From positions 30,194,001-30,258,000 of the forward strand of contig NC_046675.1 in the NCBI RefSeq assembly GCF_003369915.1: a DNA stretch of 64,000 nucleotides, written 5' to 3'. A model generated the notes under the pieces. That model searched no databases and was not told the origin of the DNA. It worked only from the letters and a program-made list of their open reading frames with translations. Positions 37,274-50,788 of the stretch are shown here, one piece after another; the stretch's first letter is position 1; the number at the start of each line of letters is the position of its first letter. Origin of the DNA: Drosophila miranda (taxonomy: Eukaryota; Arthropoda; Insecta; Diptera; Drosophilidae). Made by a program: the position numbers and the translations under genes.

Positions 37274-37716
37274 CAGTTCTCTGGCAGCCCCATCAGCTGT
37301 TTAGCTTGCCAGTTTCGTCTTGGGCTTCTTTTTCGTTTGGTGTTTTCCCCTGTTCCGTTTTGTGCATTCGTTCGCCGATTTTAACTGTAAACGGACGTGG
37401 TGTCGCTGCTCCGCGTTGTTTTCGTCTAAAAACTCGTAAAAAATACACGAAACACACTAGAAAAATTCTTATAATTGCTAAACAACAGTGGAAAGTGAGT
37501 GGAAAACAATTTGAAGCGAATATCAAAGATATTTACGTGAAAAAGGAGGTTTTGTTGTGTTGCCCGTCCGACTGTCACGCAGAATGCGCGTAGAAAGACA
37601 GAAGGCGCGCTAAAGGCGCGTGGAAACGCACAAATACACAAAAATGTAAATAAATAAACGTGCAAAGTGCTACAAATTGTGAATAGTTAAGAAAAGCCTG
37701 GGCCCGACCCTCTAAA
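37274..37716 (+). other. Probable first (untranslated) exon of the downstream membrane-protein gene
   Basis: The segment resembles a fly 5' UTR: A-rich with scattered short frames. It starts at an Inr-like TCAGTT near 37273 and ends in TCTAAA|GTAAGT, a strong donor at 37717. The matching acceptor would be the CAG at 39324-39326. The start point is approximate, and no TATA box is seen. Assigned to the gene with the coding exon at 39327-39757 by order, strand and the absence of any other acceptor-linked coding exon. Confidence 0.5.
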
Positions 37717-39326
37717 GTAAGTAAATGGTGTAAAAATTGCCAAATTGCGTTTGACCATCGGAAGTCGAACAGCTGTTGTGTCTGCCGTGCATTCAGGGTA
37801 TATTTATAAGCAGGTATGCCGTATGGCAGTCCCGCTCTGTGGGTTTGAAAGTTTCTGTTGATCTCATTGTGACAGTTGGGACCATTGTAAAAGGTTCGAA
37901 ATAAATAATGTTGAGTCTCAGCTAGGTTCCTACGAAGACCAGTTTCTGTCCATTGTGTTACCGCTTATTCCAAGATCCTCGGACATATGCTGAGATCTGA
38001 GAGAGGGCATCTCTATGATCGTACCTGTTTCTAAACATAGTTTGTCTACACCTTTGTTTTTGTCGAAGAAAGATCAGCATTTCCATTAATTTATTTGTTG
38101 TTTCTCTACTAAACTGTTTAATTCTACTACGCGGTTCAGATGTGCCTCCAAAGTTGGCTAATAGCTAAACAATGTGTGTGTGTGTTTGTGGCAGTCCATT
38201 AGCATCTGGTGGCATGCACCATGTGTCCACCGCATGCACCATGTGGTACACCCGTTGACATCTGTAATGCCGCCACCGCACTCTCGGTCTTTTGGCCATA
38301 ATTTGTTTAAAACAAACTGCAGTATCTTTGGCTCCAAAAAGGCCGCGATGATGCACAGCAGCAGGAACTGGACCGGCCTACATGCCAGTGGAGAAGTGCT
38401 TTCCGTTTGGGCGTCAAACAGACTGCTTAGCCGGCACGTCGGGCCAGTTGGCGTCTGCCGCCTGCCGCCTGCCGCCTGCCGATTGCTGCCTCTGCGTGTT
38501 TATATTTGATACACTACCCTTGAGAGAGAGTAGAGCAACTATGAGATGAAAGAAAAATAATTCGAATCGTTAAGCAGTTTTCTAGAAATCAAAAGCACTC
38601 GCAGAAAGATGGGGAAGACATCTGTAGCAAGCAGTTTTCCTTCAGTGAAAAGCAGTTCCAGGCAAAGAGTGAAAGACAGAGAAGCTTGTTCCTGCCGTCA
38701 TCAAGCAATGTTATTATAGGTCAAAAACATTAATAGAAGCTTCAAAGCAGTAGAAGATCGTTTGACTACTTTCCTCAAGCAGTGGTTTTTGCAGCAGAGA
38801 AAGAATAATACCGATATGGCACTTCATTTTACTCGTATTTTCCCTTTTTCAGGGTATACAAAATTCTTTGCTCCCCAAAAATAATAGTTTATCTTTTATT
38901 TCCCCATCATAATTCTTGATTTATGGCCTTTATCTTTTTTCTGTACATTTATCAGCGATTTCCCACACAAATGAGGCACAGTTTTTCTCTTGTCGTTTTT
39001 CTTTTGCCAATCGCAAATCTCCCCAACGCCTTCTCATCAATATATTTTTTTTCAGTGATTTTTCAATTAAAATTGAGCCATAAAAACGTCAGACAAATTT
39101 ATATAGCTTTATGATTGGCATAGAAAAAAAAACACAATTTGTATAGTTTTGTAATTATAATTATAGAAATTCTTATCGTTCCTGGTATTTTTTGTTTGTT
39201 TATTTTATAAAAAATAGTTTAACCTACTGCCGACGCGGCATTTGTCCGATAAGCGGCGAGACATTATAATTGATTGCTTATCGGAGCAAAAGCACTAATT
39301 AACGATTTACTTTACTGTCTTTGCAG
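37717..39326 (+). other. Probable first intron of the membrane-protein gene
   Basis: A 1.6-kb non-coding stretch bounded by GTAAGT and a pyrimidine-rich CTTTGCAG. It contains a heptamer repeat of CTGCCGC near 38458-38480 and several AAGCAGT words between 38570 and 38790. No gene is seen. Confidence 0.5.
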
Positions 39327-39568
39327 AGCTACTGGAAGACACAAGAAAAGCCCCTCCATTGATGGTCGAGGGAGAGTTTTAGAACTGTTTTTTTGTACGA
39401 GTTCTTATCGGGCAACGACTGGGAACTATGTTTGAGTGGGTCTACCCATCGATTTTCGTGCGGTTGCGGTTCGCCGATAACCGATTGGATTCGATTCGAA
39501 TCTTGTCATCGATGCTGTAGGTCTAGGTCTAGTTCTGGTATTGCGGGGATCCTTTACGGGTATGGAAC

Positions 39569-39757
39569 ATGCATCCCGGGGATATGCATAAGAACGTTTC
39601 AGTACAAGTTGATAGTGATTTTGCCCTATTGCTACCCAGCGGTGTTTATGAAATCAAGAAAATGGAACCACGCTCCAAAATACGAAAAATCATTGTATTT
39701 TGTTTATTCCTCGCCATCGCAGGCATCATTGGTTTTGGATACTTTTGTCAAGATCAG
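39569..39757 (+). CDS. First coding exon, type II membrane protein (partial gene)
   Basis: The exon proper runs 39327-39757; its 5' part is UTR. From ATG 39569 it encodes 63 residues, ending at GATCAG|GTAAGG in phase 0. A second ATG at 39662 has a better context (AAAATGG) and would give MEPRSKIRK, a short basic cytoplasmic tail, followed by a membrane anchor (IIVFCLFLAIAGIIGFGYF). This is the layout of Golgi type II enzymes. In the D. melanogaster neighbourhood the heparan-sulfate 6-O-sulfotransferase Hs6st (CG4451) would be a candidate, but no sulfotransferase motif is in the window to prove it. The rest of the protein must lie beyond 64000. Confidence 0.6.
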
Positions 39758-40259
39758 GTAAGGCTTCATTTTATTTTATCCTTATAATTAATTCCTACTT
39801 TATCCAACAACATAAATTTCTCTTCTCTGTTTTCGGGTTTCTCTTCTTCTCTGTTCCGCTCTGCCTTTGGCGCCAATGCAAATGAGATTCTCCATCCTCT
39901 GCCCCCTCACCGTCCGAAAACCGCTGAAATTTCATAATTTATATATTGGTGGTTTGCATTTTTATTGAAATTATTATTGACAGATTTTTTCTTTTTGGTT
40001 GGAAACTCGTTTTTGCACTGCTCACCGAAAAATATTTATTAGCCTCCGGGCGTTTTGTTCGGAATTTTGTTTCTAGCTTTTCGCTAGGCTGTTGTATTTT
40101 TTGTTTTTTGTAATTTATATTTTTTATGTTGACTGTTTTCTGTGTTCTGTGTCGATTTCGGTGAGCTTTAATTAGAAAACGAAAACAAAACTGTTTTGTT
40201 TACAATATTTTCTGGGTTTTAGGCGCCTACGAAATACGAAATGTTTACGCTAGAGAACG

Positions 40260-41800
40260 TTTGGAGGCTGTAAAATGATGGGGAAATTAAAGATACATTT
40301 TGATTGGAAATGTAGTGTTTATCTGTGAGGAAAGAATTGCAATTTGTTAGTTGAGAAATGGAATGTTAATTTGATGAGGAAGTAATCTAATATAAGAGAT
40401 GGATATGTGCTGTAGTTTTGATGGGAAAGTTCTGTAATATCATGGGGAAATAATTCTTACATCAATCGTTACACAACTAGAATTTGATTAAGAAATTCTC
40501 TAATATTATTGGGAGTACTTGGAGTTCTCTTAGATATAAGGGGCACTTCCTCAGGTATTATTAAACCTTTTAAGCTGTAATTTGTTGAGAAATTTCCCCA
40601 ATAATCCATAAACAAGGCTATGATTATTCTAAAATTATAGTACTCGTTGAAAGCTGTAATTTAATAAAAATACCACTCACAAGGAACCAATTTGTGATTA
40701 GAAAATGGAATCGAAAGGGGTATTGGTAGGAAGCTCTCTAATATTATTGGGATAGTACTCGTTGAGAGCTCTCATATATGATTATACCCCCGCACGGCTG
40801 TAATTTGATTGGGAAATCATTTTGTAGTTAAATTTTCTGTCATCCGTAATCAGTGTAACCCATAAATCTTTGACACACGCTCTTGATTGAAGCATTGTAT
40901 GCCTCTAATCTGTATGACAAATAGGGCGCTCCCCTACACGGAAACCTCCACCGAGGCCCCACCACACGAATATTGAATGATTTAATGGGCGAGGTGTAAA
41001 GTGCATTCAGTGGCCATAAAAACAAGGCCCCCACACGACAGAACTGCGAACATTAAATGCTACCCCCGGGGACCCATAAAACCAGTCCGGTCTTAACTCA
41101 ACTTCAGATACAATATCTATAAGTATAGCCTGTGTATATGTAAATTTTCACAATTAATCTCTGGGCCGTTGGAAAATCATCTCTAATATTAGACCCCCCT
41201 CTCGAACAGATCATAAATTTCCAAATGCAATCAAAGCGTTAAGGAAAAAATACTTTTATCATTTTATATATAGTATACACGTCTCTCTTGCTATTTGTTG
41301 GGCTCTACATATGTATATCTGTGGAAAGGCAGAAATATGTATGTTTAAATTTCGATTTGGCGCTTTTTAATTTAACAAAAAAGAAAGAAACACTAACAAA
41401 TTCGTTTCGCCTACCAAAAAGCCATGTGGGCGTGACTTTTTCGAATGAATTCAATGTCAAAATGTGTCTATCTTTTGTTTAAAACATATTTATTTTGCAA
41501 AAATGGTAATCTTCATTCCTTAGAAGAAAATATAGTAGAAAATCTGCTGATGATCTTTCGATTAGGCTATGTTCTCTATAAAAATGAGTTTTTTTCTCGG
41601 TTGGAAACCAAGAAAAGATCGTTTAAGTCTTTATTTTGACAAAAATACTCAACCAATCTAGATGATTTTCAGTATTTAGCGGGATAATAGCTACATATCT
41701 ACAACTCTATTGAATAAAAGTCTTTTATCTCTTATATTCTGAAAGCTATAGTCCCCCGCACCGCTGTAATTTGATTGGGAGATTATTTTCTAGGCTGAAA
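40260..41800. repeat. Dispersed degenerate repeat (GCTGTAATTTGATTGGGAAAT)
   Basis: Variants of GCTGTAATTTGATTGGGAAAT occur at about 40270, 40410, 40480, 40575, 40650, 40800 and 41760. They are often followed by TCTCTAATATTATTGGG and by ACTCGTTGAGAGCTCTC. Spacing is irregular, roughly 80-160 bp, except for the last copy. It looks like an old tandem duplication that has decayed. Confidence 0.5.
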
Positions 41801-41999
41801 AGCGAGTGAAAATATGTGTAAATATATCTTCTAACCATAAACATCTCTGAAGAGCACACACATCATATCGTTAAGTCTCTGAGATCTAGGTATTTTATAG
41901 ATTTCGAAAGACTTTCTTATTGACCATTGAATAAACCCTTATAATCCCTTGGAGATGGAAGAGTCTTCAGAATAAAGAAAACCAGCTCTCTACCATCAC

Positions 42000-42320
42000 T
42001 ACCTCGCTTTCTTTCCCCTTCTCCCAGTGTGGCTTAGCAGTAAAGCTATATACCATAGACCCCTTTTACTCCACTATTTATGATATTGAGAGCCCCTCAG
42101 AAATTCGCAGAAGCGACTGACTCCACCGGCCTGCGCTTGCTCCCCCTCTTTCTGCCCGTCTCTCTTCCAGTGTGGCTTAGCAGTAAAGATAATCATTTCT
42201 CATCAATGATTGCACTATTTGTGAGATTGAGGGGCCTTCCAGTTTGAACAAAACATGCTCCCAGTCATGGCTGACTCTGCTCTTTCCCCCACTTCCAGTG
42301 TGGCTTAGCAGCAAAGGCTC
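42000..42320 (+). repeat. Three tandem copies of an acceptor-like element
   Basis: A pyrimidine tract followed by CCAGTGTGGCTTAGCAGTAAAG occurs at about 42023, 42166 and 42294 (periods about 143 and 128 bp). The core of at least 18 bases is almost perfectly kept, while the DNA between copies diverges. Each core is preceded by a C/T-rich stretch of 15-25 bases, so every copy looks like a strong 3' splice site. Confidence 0.75.
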
Positions 42321-42679
42321 TTCAAGGCTTGCCTTCATTTAGGCAATTGGCGAGTGGTTTGCTCTCGGTATAAATGCCAGATATACGTGCTAGTATCTCC
42401 CAAATTGAAATCATGAGCAAAGTGACATTAATTGAGCACAGCTGCGCCTTGCCCCCAGCTCTCCCCCGCCCAGCCCCCTTGTGGCACGCGATCTTGCCAG
42501 ACATTGCGACTGACGACCGACGACCGACGCCCGACGCTGTGCCGCTCAGTGCGTGCCTCTGAAAAGTTCGCTTTACTTTTTGTTTCTGTTGTTAAAAATA
42601 GCTTAATTAGTTGTACGCGCCGAGCCAGGGGAAAACAACATACTTAATGAAAAGTGTGGCGAAAGCGAAAATAAAAATG

Positions 42680-42722
42680 GGAATGAAAACGAAAACGAAA
42701 ACGAGAGCGAGAACGAGAGCTC
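42680..42722. repeat. (GAAAAC)n / (GAGC) simple repeat
   Basis: Repeated GAAAAC hexamers grading into GAGAGCGAGAACGAGAGC. Ordinary simple repeat. Confidence 0.85.
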
Positions 42723-43164
42723 GTGTATTGCGTGTGTCCCTCCTCCCCCCCTCCCCCTGGAAGACATCGTAGTATTCCATTACTCAGGAGATGTCGAGGG
42801 CCTCGTGTCGCGTTTTTTTCGGGGGTGTATTCAGATTTGTGCTCTTAATGGGCCATGGCCGCCGAGCAAGTTGCACATAAATTACTTCAGTGGCTACCAC
42901 GGCGCTGATGTGTTTTATTCTAGGAATATTCCACTTGAACTTGTACTTGTGTTTCGTTTTCTGTTTTGATTAATTGCTGAGCGATTTTTTAAAGGTTTTT
43001 GACATTGGAAATTGCGTCTGCTAAGCCGCACTGGAAGAGAGTTGGGATTCAAGAAATAATGGAAAAGATTTTTTTTAAATTATTAGAGATTGAAAATATT
43101 AAAAAATATCGGGAGCAAACGGATTTCAGTTCGTACAAATTTTTCCGAAATTTTAAACGCAAAA

Positions 43165-43192
43165 ATATAATATAATATAATATAATATAAAT
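43165..43192. repeat. (TATAA)n microsatellite
   Basis: Five to six perfect TATAA pentamers in AT-rich intron DNA. Confidence 0.95.
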
Positions 43193-45339
43193 ACCGGATA
43201 ATACCAGTTTTTTTATTTATAATTTCTTGAAACATAATTCTGCCACTATCAAATGATTGCCCCCCTGGGACTCCGAGTGAAATAAGAGTCTAAACTTTAT
43301 CGGAAATCCCCCCGGAATGCCAAACCTTCCGTAAATGTGTAAACCCTATCAGGCACTAAACAATAAACAAAATCATCAACGACTTTTACTCTGAATAATC
43401 AATAGGTTTCCAGCGTTTAATTTAGTTTTTATTTATTTCAATTTATGCACATTTTCTAGTGGGGAGGGGGACGGGGGATATCGCTTGAATATTTATTTAC
43501 TCTCGATAAAGAGTCATTAATTAAAGGCCGTCTGGCCGGCCGAGTGGATCGAGAGCTGTTTGTTGTTTGAATTGTTTGAGTGAATTATTTGTGGTAAGAG
43601 GATTGTGTCTGTCTCTCCGACTGTCTGTCTGTGACGTTCAATTCCGTAATTGTTTGCGTAATATTATACCCCAAAAAAGCGGGTCCAAAGGTGGTGTGTG
43701 TGTGCCTTTTGATTTTTGGATAAACAAGGAAAATGTTTCTAAATTTTTGGAACTTTCATATCTGTTGGTGTTTTCCGAACAGTTCACAAAGCCTGGCTAA
43801 TGAAATGTAAAACTATTTATGACTTTTTGTTGGCTGCATCGCTAAATCTCTTCGAAAATTTATAACCACAATGAAAATGTTTTGTTTTCAGTTTTTCCAC
43901 ATATTTGGCTTAATTTTTGGTTGAACTTTTACCCCTAGATAAAGTACATATAGCCATGAAATTCCTATATTTATACCGGAATTTTATGGCCAGAGATCGT
44001 GCCAAAAACTTTTGGGCCATAAAAATTTGTGTACTTATTTGTCCTGTGTTTTAACCATTTTATTAGCCAAGATTTGTGTCTGCCGCTGCATTCGTGTATC
44101 TTTTTATGACTGTGTTAATCAATTTCATTGAGTGTTGGCGACTTGTAGAATTTATACGCACTTTTTTATGGGTTTTCTGGAATATCTTGTCAGATTTTGA
44201 GAAAGTTTTCAGCCCCTGCTGTGTCCTAAATGTCTCAATTACACACAGTTCTTGGGTTTAAGCAATTTATTATGTGGTAGATGGGTTTTTATCACTAATA
44301 AATCTTTGCCCTATGAATTTTTCTTCGAAATTCCCACTGGCTTCGTGTCAAATGAGTTTATTCATTGCTTTGCCTGATCAAGATTAGTTTTGATGGAATT
44401 TCCTGGCATCTACAGCACTTGGCCGCATAATCAATTAGCATTAATATGTATGCCTGTCATGTGACGTCTTCATTAAGACGGCCTCCCAAAAGACCAGTAG
44501 CAGCAGCAGCAGCAGCATCAGCGAAGAAATAACAAAGGAAACAAACAGAAACCCGCAAAAACCACATAAAGTCCAGACCAATTAAACTATCAGCAAATCT
44601 GAAAGCAAGAAATGCCTGCGCACATGCCACAGAATGGGGCAAGGGTAAGGGTATACATAACTCAAACCGCACATGTCATAAAGAATGATGACGATAGTGA
44701 GAGGAGCGTGTGCCCCCCCGTAGCGGCACTTTAATGTGGGTCCCTCTCTGCCTCTCTCTTTCTCTCTCTAATGAATTTTTGTGATTTCCGAAAAAGGCCA
44801 AAAACAAAAGACAAAAGATCAGGCCGGAGCCAAAGCCAAAGCCAAAGCATTATTCACGCCTGTTTGAAGTTAATTCGTGCGCAAAAGATCCAAAAAGAAA
44901 CAACAACAAAAATAGCCACACTCTCTGACCCTCTGCCCCCCCTCTCCCCCTCTCTCTTTCCTACCAAAAAAGGATGCATATCCCCCTCCTGCAAATTAGC
45001 CAAAAACCCCGAAAAAAAACCCGTTGACTGGTTTAGCTTTTCTTTTTGATAAAAGTTTTTTTGATAGCCCCGCCGATGCTTGACGGATGCGCCCCGGCTG
45101 TGCGGCGGCCCCGAAGAAGGTGCATGTGAGCGGGTAAACAGGTTTTTTTTGTGGCCTGGCCGTGTGTCTGGGGCAAGTTATAATTTTCGTGTGTGTGCCT
45201 TGTATAGGGTATGCGACGGGAGGCTGGAGTCTGCGTGGAGATGTCACAGATCGCACATCGCTTGGTAAACGGGTTTCGGAATGAAGATTGACTTTTTGTT
45301 TTTCAGGAAATTAATCCTAAATATAATTAAAAAAATACT

Positions 45340-45990
45340 AAAAAAAAAAATTATTTCGAATATTTTATAACAAGTTTTTATAATTTTTAATTGAATAAAA
45401 CTTTCATTAAAACATAAAAAATCAGTACAACTAATTTTAATAAGCAAAAATAAGCATTGATTTTTAATATTTTATAACAAGTTTTAATAATTTTTTAATT
45501 AAAAAAAATTTAGATTACAACGTAAAAAATCAGTAAAACTAATTTTAAATATTAAAAAATTGATTTTTAATATTCTTAAACAAGAAAACATCTATTCTAC
45601 TTGAATAATAATTTGATTTATACATAAAAGAACATTAAAACTAATTTTAAATATTCAACCAAAAAATGAGCTTAAAAAAATAATTGATTTTGACAATTTT
45701 TTATCAGTAAAACTAACTTTATTAATTCTAATTAATTACTAAAATATTCATTCAAAAAATAAACTCCAAGAAACATTGATTTTTAATATTTTCTAACAAG
45801 TTTGGATTTTTTGTATTTGTAAAATAAATTGATTTAAATATAAAAGATCAATACAACTGATTTTTAATATTAAAACAATGAATAAACTCCAAGAAAACAT
45901 TGATTTTGAATATTCGAAAACAAGTTTTGATGCTTTTTATTTGAATAATACTCTGATTAAAAATTAAAAATCATTCCAAAAATTTATGTT
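45340..45990. repeat. AT-rich tandem array, period about 105 bp
   Basis: Blocks containing ATTGATTTTTAATATT, AACAAGTTT and ATCAGTACAACTAATTTTAA recur at about 45370, 45475, 45580, 45790 and 45910. The first three are about 105 bp apart. The array is diverged and AT-rich, and the intron around it is otherwise non-repetitive. Confidence 0.65.
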
Positions 45991-47299
45991 AATTTTGTAT
46001 ATAATTTTTACACAAAAATTGTGTTAAATTATAAATTTTCAATATTTTTATGGTTTATGGGTTCCCTACACAAAAATAAGGGTATCCATGTAGTCGCCTC
46101 AGAAGCATACTCCCATGGCCTTCTCTTTTATTGAATCACTTCAGCGCCCGACCAGCGTCTCTGCTGATGTTTTGAAAGCGCTGTAAACTGATAGCCGTTT
46201 ATGATCTTAAATGGCAATGCAGGTAGATAGGAGGAGGTGCCCTGCCCTGCTCCCCCTCCCTCCATCTCTCTTTTTAATGCCTTTAGGGCTGTTCATCAAA
46301 GGGGATCAAACGCTTTGCAGGCGGCATCATCGTCTGCATAGTAATGATAATAATTTGATACCAAAAATAAACCATAAAATCGAATTTACTTACTGTTTCC
46401 CCCCCCCACCCCGGTGGCTTAGTATTTATTTAAATCCCTTCTATTGGGGTTTTGAAACCATTTTAATCGCTCTACAAATTTCAATTTTTGATGGCCTCTA
46501 ATGCCACATCGATTTCAATTGTGTGATTGGTTATATTTTTGGCTAATTATTTTGCCCTGTAACAGCTGTGTGTGTGGGTGTGGGGGTGTGTGTGTGGGTG
46601 ACCTGCATTTTCGTTTGTGCATTTTTGGAATCCATTTAGAATTATGCATTAATGTGCAGGAATCATTGTGCCGCGGCAATTGCCAATTACACATTCAATT
46701 CAAACGTTTTGTAAAATGCAATTAGCGTTCTGTAATTCTAATTGGAAGCATTTGTTCTTGCTACTGGCTGCTGCTGCTGCTGCATGCAGCATCATGTGCA
46801 TTTAAGCCCCGACTAATTGGATTATTTTGGGCTCTGGCATTATGAAATGCGTGGGCGTGGGACGGCAGGACTAGAGAGAATGGTCGCCCGTGGGGGACCC
46901 TGAAATAAAGTACGAGTGTTTTTCGGGATTTTAAAATATTTTAGGGTTTTTTTAATGTATTTTTTGAATATTCGAGAATTTTGATTTTTTATAAATTTTT
47001 ATGGAATTTTTTTTAAAATCTATTCTGGAAAATTCTATTGAATTATTTTTAAATTTATTTATGGATTTAAAAATCCACTTTTATTTTTTATCTTTACACA
47101 GAAAAGCCCAAAACTTTTTAACAAACTAAAATTTAGAAAAAAATGCCCCACCATTCCACGTATAACAGCTATTATCTAAAACTTTATTGGCCCCAAAATA
47201 AACCATTAAAACTGTAGAACTTTGAACATTTTTAATGTTAAACTAAACTTTTGGACTAACAAAAATATTCGTACGTTCGAATACCGATGGCAACAGAAA

Positions 47300-47720
47300 C
47301 CGGGAGGGAGAGAGAGAGAAGAAAAAAAGAAAACGAGCAAATTTGTGTAATAAGCATCCAATTAAAACTTTTTCACACAATGCAACCCAAACCGAAAAGC
47401 AACAAAAAGTCAACGGACCAACAATGAATGCAGAGTGTCTAACAGGGGCGCGGGAAAGAGACAGACATAACGGGCGGGGAAGTAGGAGTAGGCAGAGCGG
47501 GGAAGTAAGAGAGTTGCAGAGAGGGAGAGAGCGAGAGCGCGAGAGAGCGCTGCTCTCCGACTGTCGCCTATTTAACGAGCTGCAAAAATGTGAGCCGCTT
47601 ACATGGAAGGGGAGGGCAAGGCTGGGCAGGCAGGCAGAACCGTTAGTGTTTATTATGCTCTAAGGAGAGTGAGAGAGAGAGAGGGGGAGGGGCAGCGAGT
47701 GTGCGGTGGGGCATAAAGGA
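47300..47720. repeat. GA-rich segment with (GAGA) runs
   Basis: Three GAGAG-rich runs lie at about 47305-47330, 47515-47550 and 47665-47690. GAGAG is the core of GAGA-factor (Trl) sites, so the segment may be an open-chromatin or regulatory element as well as a simple repeat. Confidence 0.6.
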
Positions 47721-50700
47721 TTTCCGCTTCGTTGACTGAAATATGAGCAGATTTTTGACAATGTTATACTTTTTTCCAAGTACAGAAAGTCAAGAGAGAG
47801 AGGGATACCCATGGTCTAGCCAAAGGAGAATGTATCTCATTGGAATCCTCTTTATTCTTCGACTTGTTACCTTCTCCACCACTCAAACAATACACCCTTT
47901 TGTACTCCAATCTCCAATTACAGGGTATCGCACAAACAGCAGCAACAACAATTCATTATTCGGCGGGATAGGGCTTTATATTTCTTGCCTAGACGCTAAA
48001 CTCAATCATCATCACGATAATGACAGTGATAATTACAATCATCATTGCCATTGCTTTCTCTGCCTCCCCCCCGACCCCCCTCTGGTTCTGGTTCTGGCCC
48101 CGCCCTCGCTCTATATATAGATCAAGTTGTGTGACAATGTGAGAGGCGTGTTTGGATTTCGCAATTGCAAAAATGTTTCGGTTTATGGTTTCCTCTCATC
48201 TCGTTTCATTCTTGAACTTCTTTTCTTTTCGCTTCGTTTCGTTTCGTTTCGTTGTTCTCCCTCGCTGGGGGAGGGAGCTGTGATAAAAATAAATAATCAG
48301 AGACGACAGAAGCCGAAACCGAAAGATGAAGAAGTTTCTGTGTGTTTTTTCTTTTTTTTTTTTGCACACTCTAAATGATATTATTTCTTGTTGTTTTTGT
48401 GGATTTCGACACAATACATCACTTGAACATTGTTTTGCACTTGGCTTACCCCGCACCCCGCACCGCGCACCCCTCCCCCGCCACATCACTGACATATTTT
48501 CCAGTTTGCTCACGTATTAATTGCTCAAGTGGAAGCGACAAGCAAAGCGGATAAAAAAAAACCCTGCCCCTACCCCCACCGCCCCCCGCCCCTTGCCTAT
48601 TGACCAAAACATGTTTCTGATGTTTTCCAGCACTTGAACTAAAGAAAATACTCGAAACCTATCGTACATATACGATATATATATATATATATAATGCGGC
48701 ATATCCTTAATGGTCATTCTTTTCTCTTTTGATTTATGAAGGGTCTTTCTGTCTTTGATTAATTAGCAGCCCGTTAGGAGAGTGCCTGGCAAATCGGGCT
48801 ATCGGTATCTGAAGTGTTAAACTAATTTAATTAGTTAAGGTGTCCAGCGGGAAGGGAAGGGTAGGAAGTTGATGAAACTTCAGTGTAAATAAGGGTTTGC
48901 TTTTGGGTGGGGGACTCAAGTTTTGTGCTTGTCATGGAGTAGTTTTTGGGAAATTGTTTAGAGATTAAATGGTGTGGAGAATGGTTTTGAAATGGGGGAG
49001 ATTTTAGAACCATAGATGGCAGGGAAAGCTCTCTTAATCTAATGCCAGGAAAGAAGTCCGCGTAGGAGATTTGTTTGCCTAAGAACCTCTTTAATCTAAA
49101 CGAAACATCTATAAGAAGACAGTATATGAAACCTTATAAGAATCGAATCTATCCGAATTATCATCCCAGAAAAGTCTTTTTTCAAAAGATTCTATCAGAG
49201 AAAAGGGTTCTTTAACCACTTTCTATAGGGGAGACACAAATAATTGAAGGATTAATTGTTTCCAACCATTAAAACTAAGAAATTTATCAACAACTCATTC
49301 TTTAGAACAATATTGATAATATTATTTCAATGAACTCCCCAAATCTTTGCCTCCTTTCTGTGAATTTCTGCTGATAATTCCATTTATTGAATTTTTAATC
49401 ATCTTTATTTCCTTTGAACCTCTTATCTGTTATCCTCTTTTGGGCTTCTGCCTTTTCGCACAGAATTCTATTTTCGGAATGTGATAGAACAGATTAGCCT
49501 CCTCTCCATGAAGAGACCTCCCACACGGCTGGGGATTTCTTTCTATCCCCAATGGGGCTTCCTTTCTCTCTCACATTTCGAGTGTGGAGTGTGATTTGTG
49601 TGTATTCTTTTCCAAAGTACAGGATAGGATTCCTCTTGCAGTTTTCCATCAATGCAGACATCTGAGACATGGACTGCATATCAAACACGCACTCACAAAA
49701 GTCTCTTCTGGGTGTGTACTTGTGCATGTGTGTATTTAAATCGAAGGCACTTCATGAATGCCGATTCGATTGCAAAGAGTCCGAGTCCCGGAGTCGGAGT
49801 CCACTGAAAAATGCTTCACGGAAGTCGTAAATCGTCTCGAAGACATCGAAGCTGACCAAAAGACGTGAAAGTACTCACGAGGGGTATGGGGAGCTGTGTG
49901 CTGTGCTGCTTCTGTTTGGTGCAAATGTCAATAGTGTGAAGCGAGTGCTATTTATATGGAAATATCAAACGATTCCCCAGATAGATACGAGACTGTATTT
50001 ATAGAGCCCAACCCGAATGAAAGGGAATCTTGTATCTGTTTATGGTTCAATAGCATTTGCCACTCATCTCTCTCTCTCGGCTTTCATCTTGACCGCCAAC
50101 ACACACACACACACACATGAGCCCATCAACAGCTGTCTGTCTGACAAACAATTCATCATGGAAAAAGTGCAGCCAACTATTAGAATGGAGGGAGGGGCAA
50201 CTCCACTTAAGACAGCTCAAGAAATGCCACACATTTGTAGGATTCATGGAGAGGGGGCGTAAAGGGTGTGTGGGGAAACTGTTACAAAAATGTGTTTGCA
50301 TATTTAGCATAAGGCCGACGATACTCCTCAAGTGGAAATCAAGGGCACAAAAAAACAAAAGAGAGAGAGAGAATCGATTTAAAATTGAATTTCTCCTCCA
50401 CGCCGTACTCCTACCCCTACTCCTGCTTTCTCTTTCTTTCCTTTGTACTTTGAAGATTTGTTTATGTTAAAGTAATACCCCCAGACTTGTTTGTGATTAT
50501 GTTGAACATATGATGACAAAAATCCAGAGAGCGAGGAGTGGAGAGTGGAGGGAATGGACCCCCGAACATGGACCAAACAGCAAAATGCAATTGAGACCAA
50601 ACGGAAGCAAGCAAGCCACCAGCTTCTGGTCTCTGTTATTCTTTCTCTGCCTTGCTTTTTGCTTTGATTCAAGAAACTCTGAAACGCAAACCCAGCAAAC

Positions 50701-50788
50701 CAAATGCTCACAAAAGATATCGCATGCGAGTCAAATGTGACAAAACGCTCGCACTCGCAGCCGCTTTTGATGGAAATTGGATAATTGT

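Noticed and set aside
47743-48120. 125-codon plus-strand frame in the long intron
   Set aside because: Translation is low in complexity (Asn/His runs) and lacks a signal peptide, domain or splice support.
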